Of a stretch of 64,000 nucleotides of DNA, positions 19,990 to 29,703 are shown in pieces (position 1 is the first letter of the stretch; every line of letters begins with the position of its first letter). A program made the position numbers and the translations under genes. Source of the DNA: Agapetus fuscipes (lineage: Eukaryota > Arthropoda > Insecta > Trichoptera > Glossosomatidae); NCBI GenBank assembly GCA_951799405.1, contig OX637332.1:2113001-2177000 (forward strand). The letters run 5' to 3'. The notes under the pieces are model-generated. The model did not search any database and was not told where the DNA came from. It saw only the letters and a program-made list of their open reading frames with translations.

Positions 19990-20234
19990 GACATCTATGT
20001 ATAATCTATGTTGAAAATATTAATACTATGTTTAGAATTCATGTTAATGCATACCCACAAGGCACAAGCAGATACGTACAAATTCGCGCTTTAACATACC
20101 GCATGTGAACTTAAAACATAAAAATCCAATTTCAAATGATCAGTAGCCCTGCAACTCTTGCCATCTTTCCCTGAAACAGGAGTGACATTGCCTAAGTGAA
20201 ACATTTTTTTGCAGTATAGGTGGTCAGCCACATA
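19990..20234 (-). mobile_element. S1, near full length
   Basis: Tail TCTATGTATAATCTATG to GGTGGTCAGCCACAT. The first ~25 bp are lost. Confidence 0.7.
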
Positions 20235-20289
20235 TCTATTTAATTATTAATCTATTCAAATAATCTACAAACAAAAATATCCAATTGTT

Positions 20290-20354
20290 TGGGTTCACTT
20301 TGCCAACGTCATTCCTGTTTTCAGGAAGGTTAACAAGAGTTGCAAAGCTTATGA
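20290..20354 (+). mobile_element. S1 central fragment
   Basis: GGGTTCACTTTGCCAACGTC to GTTGCAAAGCTTATG, about 65 bp. Confidence 0.6.
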
Positions 20355-20384
20355 TCGATTTATTCTTCTATCGAATTATTCGCA

Positions 20385-20580
20385 TCCATCACATTTTCAT
20401 ACCTAGGTACGTTTCGTTCCATTAGTACATTCACTCCGTGGGTACATCCGATTCATTCGCAATTTCACCAATCTGATCAAGCCACACTTTTTTCGGTATT
20501 CTCTTACGATCCCTTCCCTTCACATTTCCACTGTTTCGTTCTTTTTCAGGACTCGACGTTTTTCCAAATTCTATACTTTT
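20385..20580 (-). mobile_element. LINE-A/B-type C-terminal fragment
   Basis: Minus-strand reading gives an RKRIPKKVWLDQIGEIANE-like stretch, the GRGRPRKVW..QI.EIA motif of LINE-A and LINE-B. Frame breaks at both sides. Confidence 0.5.
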
Positions 20581-20605
20581 TTAAATTCATGTACCTAAAA
20601 GGTTC

Positions 20606-20915
20606 TTATAATAATAATAATAATACTAGGTATAAGGATGATTTATTTGGTGAACGCTGTTTTTGTGTGTATCACACCTCAAGAACCTTCTGCGAGCTTG
20701 GTCGTCGCTGTAGAAAGCACCAATTCTCAAGCAAGACCCAGTTGGTGTAGGGCTGGATGGACCTATGGTGACCGGTCTTTGGCAGATTATTTTGTTAACC
20801 CAGCGAAGGACAAATTTAAAAAAATGAAATCTTTCCTCGTGCTACGCTGGGATTCGAACCCACCACCTCTCAATTATGAGTCCAAAGTGTTAACCACTAG
20901 ACTACAGATTGGTCA
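20606..20915 (-). mobile_element. S2 SINE, full length
   Basis: ATA-repeat tail, AGGATGATTTATTTGGTGAA, TCACACCTCAAGAAC and CGAGCTTGGTCGTCGCTG. The head is GGGATTCGAACCCACC and AGACTACAGATTGGTC (diverged from GGACCGGTC). Confidence 0.75.
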
Positions 20916-21057
20916 TCATCATTCATCAGACATCAAGAAACAACGGCAGGTTCTTCATGGCATCGAATAAAATGTTAATTTTTTTTTTGTGCCATTTCAT
21001 TGAATTTTATTTTCAATTTGCTTGGACTCAATTAATTTTATTTCAAGTTATACTTTA

Positions 21058-21286
21058 ATTTCTATAATTTAAGTATCAAATTTTTATCGACATTTAAGGT
21101 TCATATTTAATGCATGCCTACAAGCAGGCACGTGTTAGCTCTCACTCACACATGCTGCATGTGTACTTAAAAAAAAAAAAAAAAAATCTCAAATGAACAC
21201 GAATCCATACCTACTCTTGCAGCTCTTCACTTAAACAGAAGTGTCATTGACAAAGTGAGCCTAATTCTTTCAGTACATATGAGTCG
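21058..21286 (-). mobile_element. S1, old
   Basis: AATTTAAGTATCAAATTTT tail region, CACATGCTGCATGTGTACTT palindrome followed by an A run, and TCATTGACAAAGTGAGCC. Head mostly lost. Confidence 0.6.
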
Positions 21287-21289
21287 TTT

Positions 21290-21610
21290 GTTTCATATTG
21301 AAGAAAAAATAACTTACATTAGATTTTTATATAAAAATCAACAGAGTCGGTATATTTTTTTATGCAGCTCATACGATGCCCACATCTCCGTTTTTCTTTT
21401 TGATACACACTGTCGTTTACCGTGCGTGGAATTCAGTGCCTTTTATTTTATTGTTTTCAATCTCATTCTATGTCACTTTTAACTTAAATAATGTACCTAT
21501 GTTAATTTTCTTTTAAAATTGTAAAGCGGCTTTGAGGTGATGTGTACCTACAACATTGCGTATTAGAAAATTATCAAATTGATTAATTAAACAATAACAA
21601 ACGATCATCT
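21290..21610. other. unassigned stretch
   Basis: AT-rich with no conserved frame. If the candidate exon at 21614-21740 is real, this is the start of its first intron. Confidence 0.3.
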
Positions 21611-21613
21611 TAC

Positions 21614-21745
21614 CTTCATCTCCACCTTGACTCGAAACAGCTTGATTTCTTTATAGTCTCTCTATCCAGAAGATCTCACCACCGTTCTGCACAAGCTCCT
21701 TCAATGTCTTTCACATTCCACAAAAACACACGGTCCATTTTATTT
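21614..21745 (-). CDS. candidate first exon of an unknown minus-strand gene
   Basis: Reading on the minus strand, AAGGTGGAGATGAAG is followed at once by GTAAGATG, a good splice donor (exon end 21614). The ATG at 21619-21617 would give only Met-Lys before a phase-0 intron. Upstream the DNA is GC-richer and holds two CCAAT boxes (inverse of GATTGGT near 22056 and 22113), as in a housekeeping promoter. No downstream exon could be linked. The function is unknown and the call rests on splice and promoter context alone. Confidence 0.25.
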
Positions 21746-21949
21746 CAAACAATCACATCAGTTTGGCGCAATCATCAACTAGTACCAACAAGTTTTAACA
21801 TCATCACTCATTATTGCGAAAAGTGTTCACAGATTTTAAACGCAATTTTAAACAGAAAACTCGCCGTTCACTTTCTGTTTTGCTTGATTTTTTTACACAA
21901 TTTTAAAAATGTTACTGTTTATCAGATTGTTATGTTAACTTTTTACTTT

Positions 21950-22170
21950 CACATTTCTCGGACACCGTTTTCTGTACCCTCCCGCTTTCCACGATTTTCT
22001 TTTAGTGAAGTGATCTCGCGCACGCGCCGTCACCAACCTCTCCAAAGTCGAGTGCTTACTGACGATTGGTGGTTGCAGAGCGCTGCGACAGAGCCAAAAA
22101 CTGGCAACGCTTGTGATTGGTCCAACGGAGAAAAGGGGGAGTGGCTTGCATCGGAAAAGAGGTAACTAAC
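21950..22170 (-). promoter_or_regulatory. candidate CCAAT-type promoter
   Basis: ATTGG occurs twice on the plus strand, 57 bp apart (CCAAT on the minus strand), inside a locally GC-rich, CpG-containing block (CTCGCGCACGCGCCGTCACC). It lies about 250-400 bp upstream of the candidate exon. A spurious plus-strand frame of 153 codons crosses it. Confidence 0.25.
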
Positions 22171-22499
22171 CGGATGAAAATAATATACTTTATAGTGTTT
22201 TTTTCTTGTTTTTTTATTGTGCATGGAATATGTATAGAGAAACTGCATGGATGAGGCGTGTATACTGTATAGAGGTATGGTGGAATCTGTTAGTCAATGG
22301 AATAAAGCGGCATCTATGTAGGTAACTTAAATTCAGAGACTTGCATTGCGTTTCAAGCAAGGGTATGCAAAAATATGTTATTCCAGAGGATCAGATATTA
22401 TTTGTTCGTAAAAAATAGTTACAGTACATAGTAAAGTTCTAAAATTTGCAGTTTCAAGGTGTAAAATATTGAAGTCAAATATCATTTCTTAAAAACGCA

Positions 22500-22983
22500 A
22501 CTAAGCTACACATTTAATGAAACTTCTTGCCTGCGGATATCCCGAAGGTAGCATGTGGCGATTCGGGATCTATTTATTTTTACGAGTAAGGGGGCCGGCC
22601 TCACACCAACCACTTTCAGTTGAAGTGGGGGTTTCCCAGCTCCCGGGGGGACTGGTTCTCATTTATTGTGTAGGATGAGTAAACCTTGAGATCGAACCCT
22701 TGCTCTCGGCATGGAATGCAAGCATTCTACCAATTGAGCTATCAACCTTTTTTACGAGCTTGGTCGTCGTCGCTACAAAGCGCAAATTCTCAAGCATGAC
22801 CCAGTTGCTGTAAGGCTGGATGGACCTTTGGTGACCGGTCATTGGTAAAGGTTTATGATTTTTTTACCCAGCGAAGAGCAAATTTGAAAATATAAATGGG
22901 ATTTTTTTGTGCTCCGCCGGGATTCGAGCCCACAACCTTTCATTCAAAGTTCGAAGTGTTACCACTGAACTACGGACCGGTCA
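22500..22983 (-). mobile_element. S2-S3 dimeric SINE, copy 1
   Basis: On the minus strand S2 comes first (head at 22983, GGACCGGTC...; body to GACGACCAAGCTCG), then TAAAAAAGGTTGATAGCTCA starts a complete S3 that ends TGTAGCTTAGTTGCG at about 22500. The junction is the same in the copies at 35778 and 56880, so the dimer moved as one unit. Confidence 0.8.
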
Positions 22984-23029
22984 TTTAAAATCAATAAGAA
23001 CCTAGTCTACGCTATTTGTTTTCTGTATT

Positions 23030-23110
23030 AATTAAGTACGGTAACAACTATTTGCATGTATGGAAATTTCGCCACTGCTTCAATACTTGCGTAAAGTAGG
23101 ATAGGGATGC
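23030..23110 (+). repeat. unclassified repeat R2
   Basis: Second copy of the 8660-8760 sequence: AAGTACGGTAACAA, GAAATTTCGCCACTGC. Confidence 0.4.
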
Positions 23111-23249
23111 AAATGCATTTTCTAAATCTTGAACTACGGATCACGATACAGAATAACCTACCGAAAAATTCAATAAAATAACAAACTTTTAACGGGATAG
23201 GTACAACAAAACCATATTATATTTTTGTAGTTCTGTTAAATCATAATAA

Positions 23250-23445
23250 TAATATATTATCTAAGTTGTAAAGATATCTTAGCATTTAGAGCTCATATGC
23301 TGAATGTGTACTTACAAAAAAAATCCAAACCTCAAAATGAACATAAGCCCTTCAACTTTTGCCGACCTTCCCTAACACAGGGGTGACATTGGCAAAGTAA
23401 ACCATTTTTTACAGTCAGCCTCATACCAACCTATAAGTCAAGGAA
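23250..23445 (-). mobile_element. S1 with internal deletion
   Basis: TTATCTAAGTTGTAAAGATA tail, then TATGCTGAATGTGTACTTAC. About 35 bp between AGCTCATAT and GCTGAATG are missing. Head complete to CTATAAGTCAAGGAA. Confidence 0.75.
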
Positions 23446-23511
23446 ATAATAATATGATACCTAAACAAATAAAAATGCCATGTTTCTGCAATCTAAAACT
23501 TTAAACTGTAT

Positions 23512-23754
23512 TAGGTTGGTGTGCGGCTGACCACTCATGCTGTAAAAATGTTTCACTTTGCCAACGTCACCCCTGTCTCAGGGAAGGACGGCACGAGTTG
23601 CAGGGTGGATGTCCATTTGAGATTTGGTTTTTATGTTGTAGGTTTACATGCGACATGTGCAAGCACGAACTTGTACGTGTCTGGTTGTGCAAATGCATGT
23701 AAAGTAAATCTCCGATGTAACATATCTTTGCAACTTAGATTAGATTAGATTAGA
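23512..23754 (+). mobile_element. S1, near full length
   Basis: TTAGGTTGGTGTGCGGCTGA head and CTTAGATTAGATTAGATTAG tail. Same subtype as 9981-10230. Confidence 0.8.
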
Positions 23755-24260
23755 TGTCACTAACTGTCTTTTGACCGTTGATATATTTTTAGTAGTGTTT
23801 TTAGTTCATTATGTATTCGTGCTTGTATGACATGTAATTGAAGGCGACCCCGCATAAGCGCTCTGTTCACCCGGTTAATGAGGGTGGGACCGGATAATGA
23901 GGGTGGTGCCGGATAACGCGATTATCCGGCGGCGCGACAGTTGTCTGGGTTGATAAGCACTTTAGCGCTCACCCCTCCCCCCCTCTCTGACAATGCCACA
24001 TTTGTCCGCGAACAAACGATGGCATTTTTACATGCCATTATTTAATTACTCAATAAATACGCACATTCGGTGTAATTGCATTTGGTGTTGGGGCGTTTTG
24101 TTGAGGTTTTTTTACTTTTAGAATTTGAGTTTGTACTTAAAAGGGGTGACACGTTATGTTGCTTGGATTTCGTGAAGATTTTGTTACTGCATCGCAGGGG
24201 CGTGCATCCCATAGAGGCACATGCGTTTAATAGGAAGGCAATATTTCGCACGGCAATTTA
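23755..24260. other. unassigned stretch with short GGATAATGAGGGTGG repeats
   Basis: Around 23870-23935 a GATAATGAGGGTGG-type word is repeated three times and followed by GGATAACGCGATTATCC, a small palindrome. The remainder has no motif. It leads into the hairpin at 24261. Confidence 0.35.
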
Positions 24261-24309
24261 TCTGTACGACGACTGAGGATGAACTGTTCATCCTCAGTCG
24301 TCGTACAGA
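24261..24309. repeat. 23-bp perfect hairpin
   Basis: TCTGTACGACGACTGAGGAT plus GAA pairs perfectly with its inverse after a 3-nt CTG loop. Downstream, GACGTCGGCTACGTCGCTGA and CGAAACGTCGAGAA resemble Penelope-like terminal signatures. Confidence 0.7.
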
Positions 24310-24489
24310 GAGGATGTTCTCCTAAAGACGTCGGCTACGTCGCTGACGAAACGTCGAGAATGATGCCAGTTCTCTCTAAATGGTTCGTTAATATCCGATT
24401 TAAATTAAGTTTTGAAATTTGTGCAGTTTTAAAAATTAATATAATTGTCAAAATGTCAAACGACCGTAATTCTAACTTAAACCTAAATA

Positions 24490-24517
24490 CTACCTTTGCA
24501 GCTTAGATTATATATTA
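24490..24517 (+). mobile_element. S1 3' terminal fragment
   Basis: CTTTGCAGCTTAGATTATAT is the S1 end on the plus strand, abutting an opposite-strand S1 head. Confidence 0.5.
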
Positions 24518-24519
24518 TA

Positions 24520-24655
24520 GAAATTAATATAAACCCTGCAACTTTTGTCGACCTTCCCTGAAACAGGGGTGAATTGGCAAAGTGAACTATGCGTAGGTAT
24601 ATATTTACAGTAGGTATGCGTGGTCAGCTTTATTCCATCCTATAAGTCAAGGATC
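24520..24655 (-). mobile_element. S1, 5' half
   Basis: ATAAACCCTGCAACTTTTGT to CCTATAAGTCAAGGATC, with a TATATATTTAC-type expansion near the head. Confidence 0.65.
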
Positions 24656-24670
24656 ACAAAATGTAGAAAC

Positions 24671-24782
24671 GCAAAAAACGGAACTAAGCTGCACATATAG
24701 TGCAACTTAATGCCGCGTTGTCTCCGAAAGGATCGCATGTAGCTTTTGGAACCTATGTATTTTCACAGATAAAGGAGGTGAA
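24671..24782 (-). mobile_element. S3 3' part
   Basis: GGAACTAAGCTGCACATATA, CCGCGTTGTCTCCGAAAGGA and TTTTCACAGATAAAGG. It ends exactly where LINE-A coding sequence starts. Confidence 0.65.
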
Positions 24783-24783
24783 T

Positions 24784-25714
24784 TTGAAAGAAGAATAATG
24801 AAATGCAGGTGCGTACTGGGTGCTACCGCTAGCATCGCCAAGAACCAGAATCTTTCAAAAAATGTTCGACTGGCGGTGCACGGTGGTATACTAGTGCCCA
24901 CTCTGATGTATGGAAGTGAAGCCTGGACGGTGAGTGAAAGTGAGATTAGTAAAGTCCATACGGTAGAAATGGACTACTTAAGAAGTATGATTGGAAAAAG
25001 ACGGAGTGATAGGGTGAGGAATGATTTTGTTAGAGAGGAATGCGGTGTAAGAGAAAGTGTGAAAGTAAAGATTAAAAGAAGTATACTTAGATGGTTTGGA
25101 CATTTGGAGAGAATGAATGAGGAAAGAATGACAAAGAAAGTATATGCTGCAAGAATTGATGGATGTCGTGGAAGAGGAAGACCCAGAAAGGTATGGATGG
25201 ACCAAATTTTCGAAATAGCGAGTGAATAGGATATCCAGAGTCATAATAAAAGGAGAGCTTGTATGCTAAAAATTATGACTCTAGATGAAATGAAAGAAGT
25301 ATGCAAGGACAGGAAGAAGTGGCGGCTAATCTGCAATGCTGATTTGTAATATTGGTTTATTAGCTTGCTACATTTTTTGCATAAGACATTTTTGACTTTT
25401 TTTGGATAGATTTATTTTTAAGGTTTTGTTGTTTTCTTATACTTAAATGTTATTTATTACTCGTATTCCTTGACTTATAGGTTAGTATGAGGCTGACCAC
25501 CCATACTGTAAAAAATGGTTTACTTTGCCAATGTCACCCCTGTTTCAGGGAATGTCGGCAAGAGTTGCAGAGCTTATGTTCATTTGAGGTTTGGATTTTA
25601 TTTGTAAGTACACAATCAGCATTTGTAAGCGCGAACTACACGTGTTTGTTTGTGGGCATACATCTGAGAGCTTTGAATGAATATATCCTTGCAACTTAGA
25701 TTAAAGATTATAGA
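24784..25714 (+). mobile_element. LINE-A 3' end with complete S1 terminus
   Basis: A 5'-truncated LINE. A 143-codon frame (24798-25229) has PTLMYGSEAWTVSESE, LRSMIGKRRSDRVRNDF, RWFGHLERMNEERMTKKVY and GCRGRGRPRKVWMDQIFEIA, then a TAG where related copies read W, and continues DIQSHNKRRAC...MTLDEMKEVCKDRKKWRLIC to about 25348. The RT catalytic domain is upstream of the truncation and absent. A ~115-bp AT-rich UTR leads straight into a full S1 (25467-25714), giving the clearest view here that S1 is the LINE-A 3' terminus. Confidence 0.8.
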
Positions 25715-25737
25715 AGGAGCGACTTCACGCCATAAAC

Positions 25738-25911
25738 TCATTTCGCAAGGAGGTTTTCCAGCACTCGAACGGGCTGGTTCTCCTTTCTTGTTTTTGTGTT
25801 TGAAGTGAACAATGGAACGGGTATCGATTTCTGACATCCTTTGTGCCGATCAAACCCTAGCCTTCTGCAATGGATCGCAAGCGTTCTACCAACTGAACTG
25901 TGAATTCGACC
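25738..25911 (-). mobile_element. S3, old 5' half
   Basis: GGCTGGTTCTCCTTTCTTG, AACGGGTATCGATTTCTGAC and CGTTCTACCAACTGAACTG correspond to S3, heavily diverged. Confidence 0.5.
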
Positions 25912-25960
25912 TTCGCAGTCAAAACAAATTAAGAAATACGCGATTAAATTTTCTCTCATT

Positions 25961-26738
25961 CAGTGTTATTCATTAGAAAAGATAGTCCCAAATTTGAGAG
26001 TAAAATTTCATGTTAGTTCGATTTCACTAAAAAGTCTATTCATTAGAAAAATTTACGCCGAGCTAAGAGTTATTCTCGATCTAAAAGTTACTCCTGCCAG
26101 ATAGCAGGTATAACGTCAGTTTTTCGGACTAAATCGTCACACACAAACTAAAATGGCGTCTCTGTATAGTTCTACTGACAGTTCCGATGAAGATTTAATT
26201 GAAAATATTATCAGTTTTGAGTCAATGCGTGCGTGTGATAGCAGGAAAAAACCAAAAGTTTATAAAAAACGCGTCGATGTTTTCCAAATCTACGATGACG
26301 AGCTATTCAAAACAAAATATCGTTTTACGAAAGCCACGGCACGATATATCATTGAATTGTTGAGGCCGTTATTGGTTGGAGACAACCGTGGGGGCAAGGT
26401 TCCTGTGGAATTAATGGTCATGTCTGCCATCAGGACATGGTGCCGTTTGTTTGACAGTTGACACTCCAATGTTTGATAACGCAGCAGTGTTCATAGACAA
26501 AGCACACAAAAAAATAGAAATCCCCCAAAATACCTACTACAAAGTAGGGTTTTTAATTTTTCTTAACAGCAAACACGACTTAAAGTCGAACCGGAAGTAG
26601 ATCAAGTAGCACGGATCAAATTTTGGCTAATGAATAACGATTTTCCTGTTTCGGACTAGCGCGGACTAGCGTCACTAAGTCCGAGCTAACAATTTCGAAC
26701 ATTGCTCCGGAATAACCAGAATCTAATGAATCGCACTG
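25961..26738 (+). mobile_element. truncated Harbinger-type element 2
   Basis: Ends match as inverted repeats: CAGTGTTATTCATTAGA at 25961 and the inverse of TCTAATGAATCGCACTG at 26738. A second inner pair, TATTCATTAGAAAAA (26038) and the inverse of GGCTAATGAATAACG (26628-26642), is subterminal. Between them lies the start of a transposase-like frame. The flanks (ATT and CTT) do not give a clean 3-bp target duplication. Confidence 0.5.
26153..26461 (+). pseudogene. HARBI1-like transposase, N-terminal part only
   Basis: A 102-codon frame starting MASLYSSTDSSDEDLIENII resembles the N-terminus of HARBI1-type proteins: an acidic serine-rich start, then the FQIYDDELFKTKYRFTKAT helix region and RYIIELLRPLL. 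Compare DDGEFRARFRMSKPSVLWL in the element at 63 kb. After VMVMSAIRTW-like sequence it runs into a stop (C-terminal RLFDS). The DDE nuclease is missing, so no transposase activity is expected. Internal deletion of an autonomous element is the likely origin. Confidence 0.6.
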
Positions 26739-26740
26739 CT

Positions 26741-27456
26741 TATGACTAATAAGTTGCTATGAGGCTGGCCTCATACAGAAAAAGCTTGGTTCACTTTTGC
26801 CAAAGACACCCCGGTGTCACAGAAGGGCAACGGGAGTTTTAATAACAATAATAATAGGATGATTTGTAATAATAATAATATTAGGATGATTTATTTGGTG
26901 AGCGCTGTTTTTGTGTGTATCACACCTCAAGAGCCCTCCGCGAGCTTGGTCGTCGCTGTTGAAAGCGCCAATTCTCAAGCATGACCCAGTTGTTGTAAGG
27001 TTGGATGGACCTTTCAGTGACCGGTCTTTGGTAAAGGTTTATGAATTTTTCAACCCAGCGAAGAGCACATTTGGAAATATAAATGGTATATTTTTTGTGC
27101 TCCGCTGGGATTCGAATCCACAACCTACCATTTACGAGTCCGAAGTGTTGCCACTGGACTACGGACCGGTCCAAGAAATGCCAACAACACGCGGTGTACC
27201 TGAGCGGTCACCCATCCAGGTAGCATCCGCGCCCAATGTTGCTTAACTTCGGTAATCTGATGAGAACCGGCGCTTTCAACATAGTATCGTCGTTGACAAA
27301 GTCGTTGTTTAAGGTCTAAGTGAAGTTTTTTTTTTTTTTTGCGAGTGCACATGCAGCATGTGTAAGCGTGAACTTACACGTGTCTGCTTCTGGGCGTACA
27401 TTTGATAAAAGCCTTAAATGTCAGCATATAGTTTCAACTTAGATTATACATTATAG
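26741..27456 (+). mobile_element. S1 split by a 5S-S2 dimer
   Basis: 5' part 26741-26838 (TAATAAGTTGCTATGAGGCT, TGGTTCACTTTTGCC) and 3' part from about 27310 (GTGCACATGCAGCATGTGTA to CAACTTAGATTATACATTAT) belong to one divergent S1. The dimer lies between them. Confidence 0.6.
26840..27297 (-). mobile_element. 5S rRNA-S2 dimeric SINE, copy 1
   Basis: On the minus strand a 5S-rRNA-like head comes first (27297-27174: GGTTCTCATCAGATTACCGA, AGTTAAGCAACATTGGGCGC, CTGGATGGGTGACCGC, ACACCGCGTGTTGTTGGCA), then GGACCGGTCCGTAGTCCAGT begins a complete S2 with tail A and TAATAATAA repeats. The 5S internal promoter region (A box, intermediate element, C box) is largely recognisable. Confidence 0.85.
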
Positions 27457-28095
27457 ACCGCCAAGTTTGCTTGTCTCGGTGCGTTGAAAAACAATCATTA
27501 TGAAAAGTGCGAGTTTTTTTTTGCAGATGCTATTTTATGTTTACTCTTACGAATGTGTTATTGTGTGCTTTTGCTTGTCTGTGTTAGTTTCTGTTATCTG
27601 TGAAGTTTCTAGACGTGAGGTATACTTGTAAAATTTGTAGGTACTATTCGAGACTTTAATGCTCGAGTAAAGTCTCACATTTTCGAGAATTATCCTTAGT
27701 CTTACCATAAGCAAGGACCAAAGCTCTCTGTGGCCAGAGAAGTCAAGCGACCGTTGCATTGTAAAGTTGACTCTGTATGTAAACCGAATGTGAAATAAAT
27801 TGTGCAAAATTAATACCAGAAATTTTTATTAAATTGAACCCGGTAAAATCATAAATATACTTTCGTTTTCGTTTTTAAATAAACTGCGTACCTCCATTAA
27901 TGATGTAAAAAAATACACAACATAGTAGGTTTGTACGCTTACTGGATATGCCGCCCAAGAGAAATAAATTCAAACGAATAATCCTATTGTAGGATTGTCA
28001 TTTAGGCTGTCTTTAGGCGAGTTTATTCTGTCCTTATTTATAGATATCCATGTGAGAGGTGTAACAGATAACCGGGTCGCTAACCGGCCAGTTTA
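27457..28095. other. unassigned stretch
   Basis: No repeat family, splice pair or conserved frame. This is one of the longer repeat-free stretches in the window. Confidence 0.4.
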
Positions 28096-28097
28096 TT

Positions 28098-28552
28098 GTA
28101 AGTTTTTTTTTTTAAAGAAATCCTGTGCGGGAGACTCCCTAGATTCTAGAGACTCTATGGGTCTATGACACTTGTTGTAGTGCTGTAGAGGTGTACGAGC
28201 TTGGCCGTCGTTACAAAGCGCCAATACTCAAGCAAGACCCAGTTGCTGTAATGCTGCATGGACCTTTTAGTAACCGGTCTTTGGTAAAGGCTTTATGATT
28301 TTTTTCAACCCAGCGAAGAGCATATTTGGAAATATAAATGGTATATTTTTGTGCTTCACCGGGATCCGAATCCACAACCCTCCATTTACGAGTCCGGAGT
28401 GTTGCCACTGGACTACGGACCGGTCCAAGAAATGCCAACAACATGCGATGTACCTGAGCGGTCACCCATCCAAGTAGCATCCGAGCCCAATGTTGCTTAA
28501 CTTCGATGATCTGATGAGAACCGGTGCTTTCAACATGGTATCGTCGTTGACA
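28098..28552 (-). mobile_element. 5S rRNA-S2 dimeric SINE, copy 2, tail B
   Basis: Same 5S-S2 junction (GGCATTTCTTGGACCGGTCC on the minus strand) as the copy at 27.2 kb, but the S2 ends in tail B and poly-A. The 5S part is 28552-28427. Two copies with one junction and different tails show that head and tail were assembled independently. Confidence 0.85.
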
Positions 28553-28554
28553 AT

Positions 28555-29035
28555 TGTCATATACTCTTATGATTTACACGGGCTTAATTTAGGTAAAACT
28601 GCAGTAATTTATTTTACACAAGTTATTTCAGATTCGTTTCACATACTCAGTTATTCAGATTCGTTTCACATACTCAGGTCAGTTGACTTCTGAAGCTACA
28701 GAGAATTTTGGCCCTTATTTTATAGCAAGAATAAAGATCATCCTCGAATCATGGAGAATTGGTGCATGCGAGACTTAAATAGAACATCCGACCAAACACT
28801 CGAGCAATCTTGAACAATGGAAAAACAAATGATAAAAGTACCTAACATATATTTATTTCTAGAGCGACTTCATAGACTTTAACATAGACAAACCACAACC
28901 ATAGAGTTATAAGGAGTCATTAGTATGTCAATGACCACAACATACAACTTCACATTCGTAAAATATGTACTATAGAAATTTCCTTTGAAGTAGGTATGTA
29001 GGTAAATGAATTATTTCATAATCTGGTTGATATAT
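28555..29035. other. unassigned stretch
   Basis: Contains a short duplicated word (CAGATTCGTTTCACATACTC at 28629 and again about 30 bp later). Nothing else recognised. Confidence 0.4.
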
Positions 29036-29037
29036 AA

Positions 29038-29182
29038 TTGTCGATAAAATGCTTGTATTCCATGCCGAGAGCTCGTGTTCAAATCCCACCGAGGGTGTCA
29101 GAAATGATTTCCCGTTTTGGTGTTTATTTCAAAATTCAAACCCAAAATAACATACCGGCCAGGTTTACTCATCTAAGCCCTC
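29038..29182 (+). mobile_element. S3, 5' half
   Basis: TTGTCGATAAAATGCTTG head (A-box region lost), CTCGTGTTCAAATCCCACC, GGTGTCAGAAATGATTTCCC and GGTTTACTC. Confidence 0.65.
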
Positions 29183-29584
29183 ACGGCTATAACCTTTTAG
29201 TGATTTCTGAGCCTCCTTTGCTTTGTGTAAACACTTGGGAAAGCGTAGCTTCACGGGAAGGCCTTCTGCTACTCGCATCTCACATAACGTTTTGCATGCG
29301 AGTCCTGTGACACATCCCCGGATGGAATGGATATACAGGGCGTGGGTCAGTGGAGGGGAGACTGACCCCTGACAGAAGATGTGTTCTTTCGCAAGCGGTA
29401 GGAAGCTCTGAATTGGATTGATATCCCAAGAATAGCGCTTCAGATTGCGATAAGATGTGTGACTCGAAGGTCCAAGTGTTTTTTTTTTAATTCGGTTAAA
29501 AATGACGCCGAATACAGTTATCGCTATTGCATTGATGCCATCTCTATTGAGGTATGTATCCGTGCGGTCATCCAGCGTAGACAT
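29183..29584 (-). other. unassigned, possibly decayed coding sequence
   Basis: A minus-strand frame of 139 codons includes PLAKEHIFCQGSVSPPLTHA, IHSIRGCVTGLACKT and EMRVAEGLPVKLRFPKC. Composition is more protein-like than other frames here, but I recognise no family and see no splice context. It could be a transposon remnant. Confidence 0.3.
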
Positions 29585-29703
29585 TATGAAATACGGACTA
29601 AATGTAAAATTAGACTCTTATATGGATGCAAGCATTTGGATAAACGACTCTCTTTCAAATATACATTAAAAATATTTCAACTTCATCTTGCCTGGTACCT
29701 TTA

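Noticed and set aside
21704..22165. 153-codon plus-strand frame
   Set aside because: Biased, motif-free composition, no splice context, and it overlaps the candidate minus-strand promoter.
27174..27297. 5S rRNA gene
   Set aside because: It is diverged, joined without a terminator to S2, and repeated at 28427-28552 with the same junction, so it is a SINE head.
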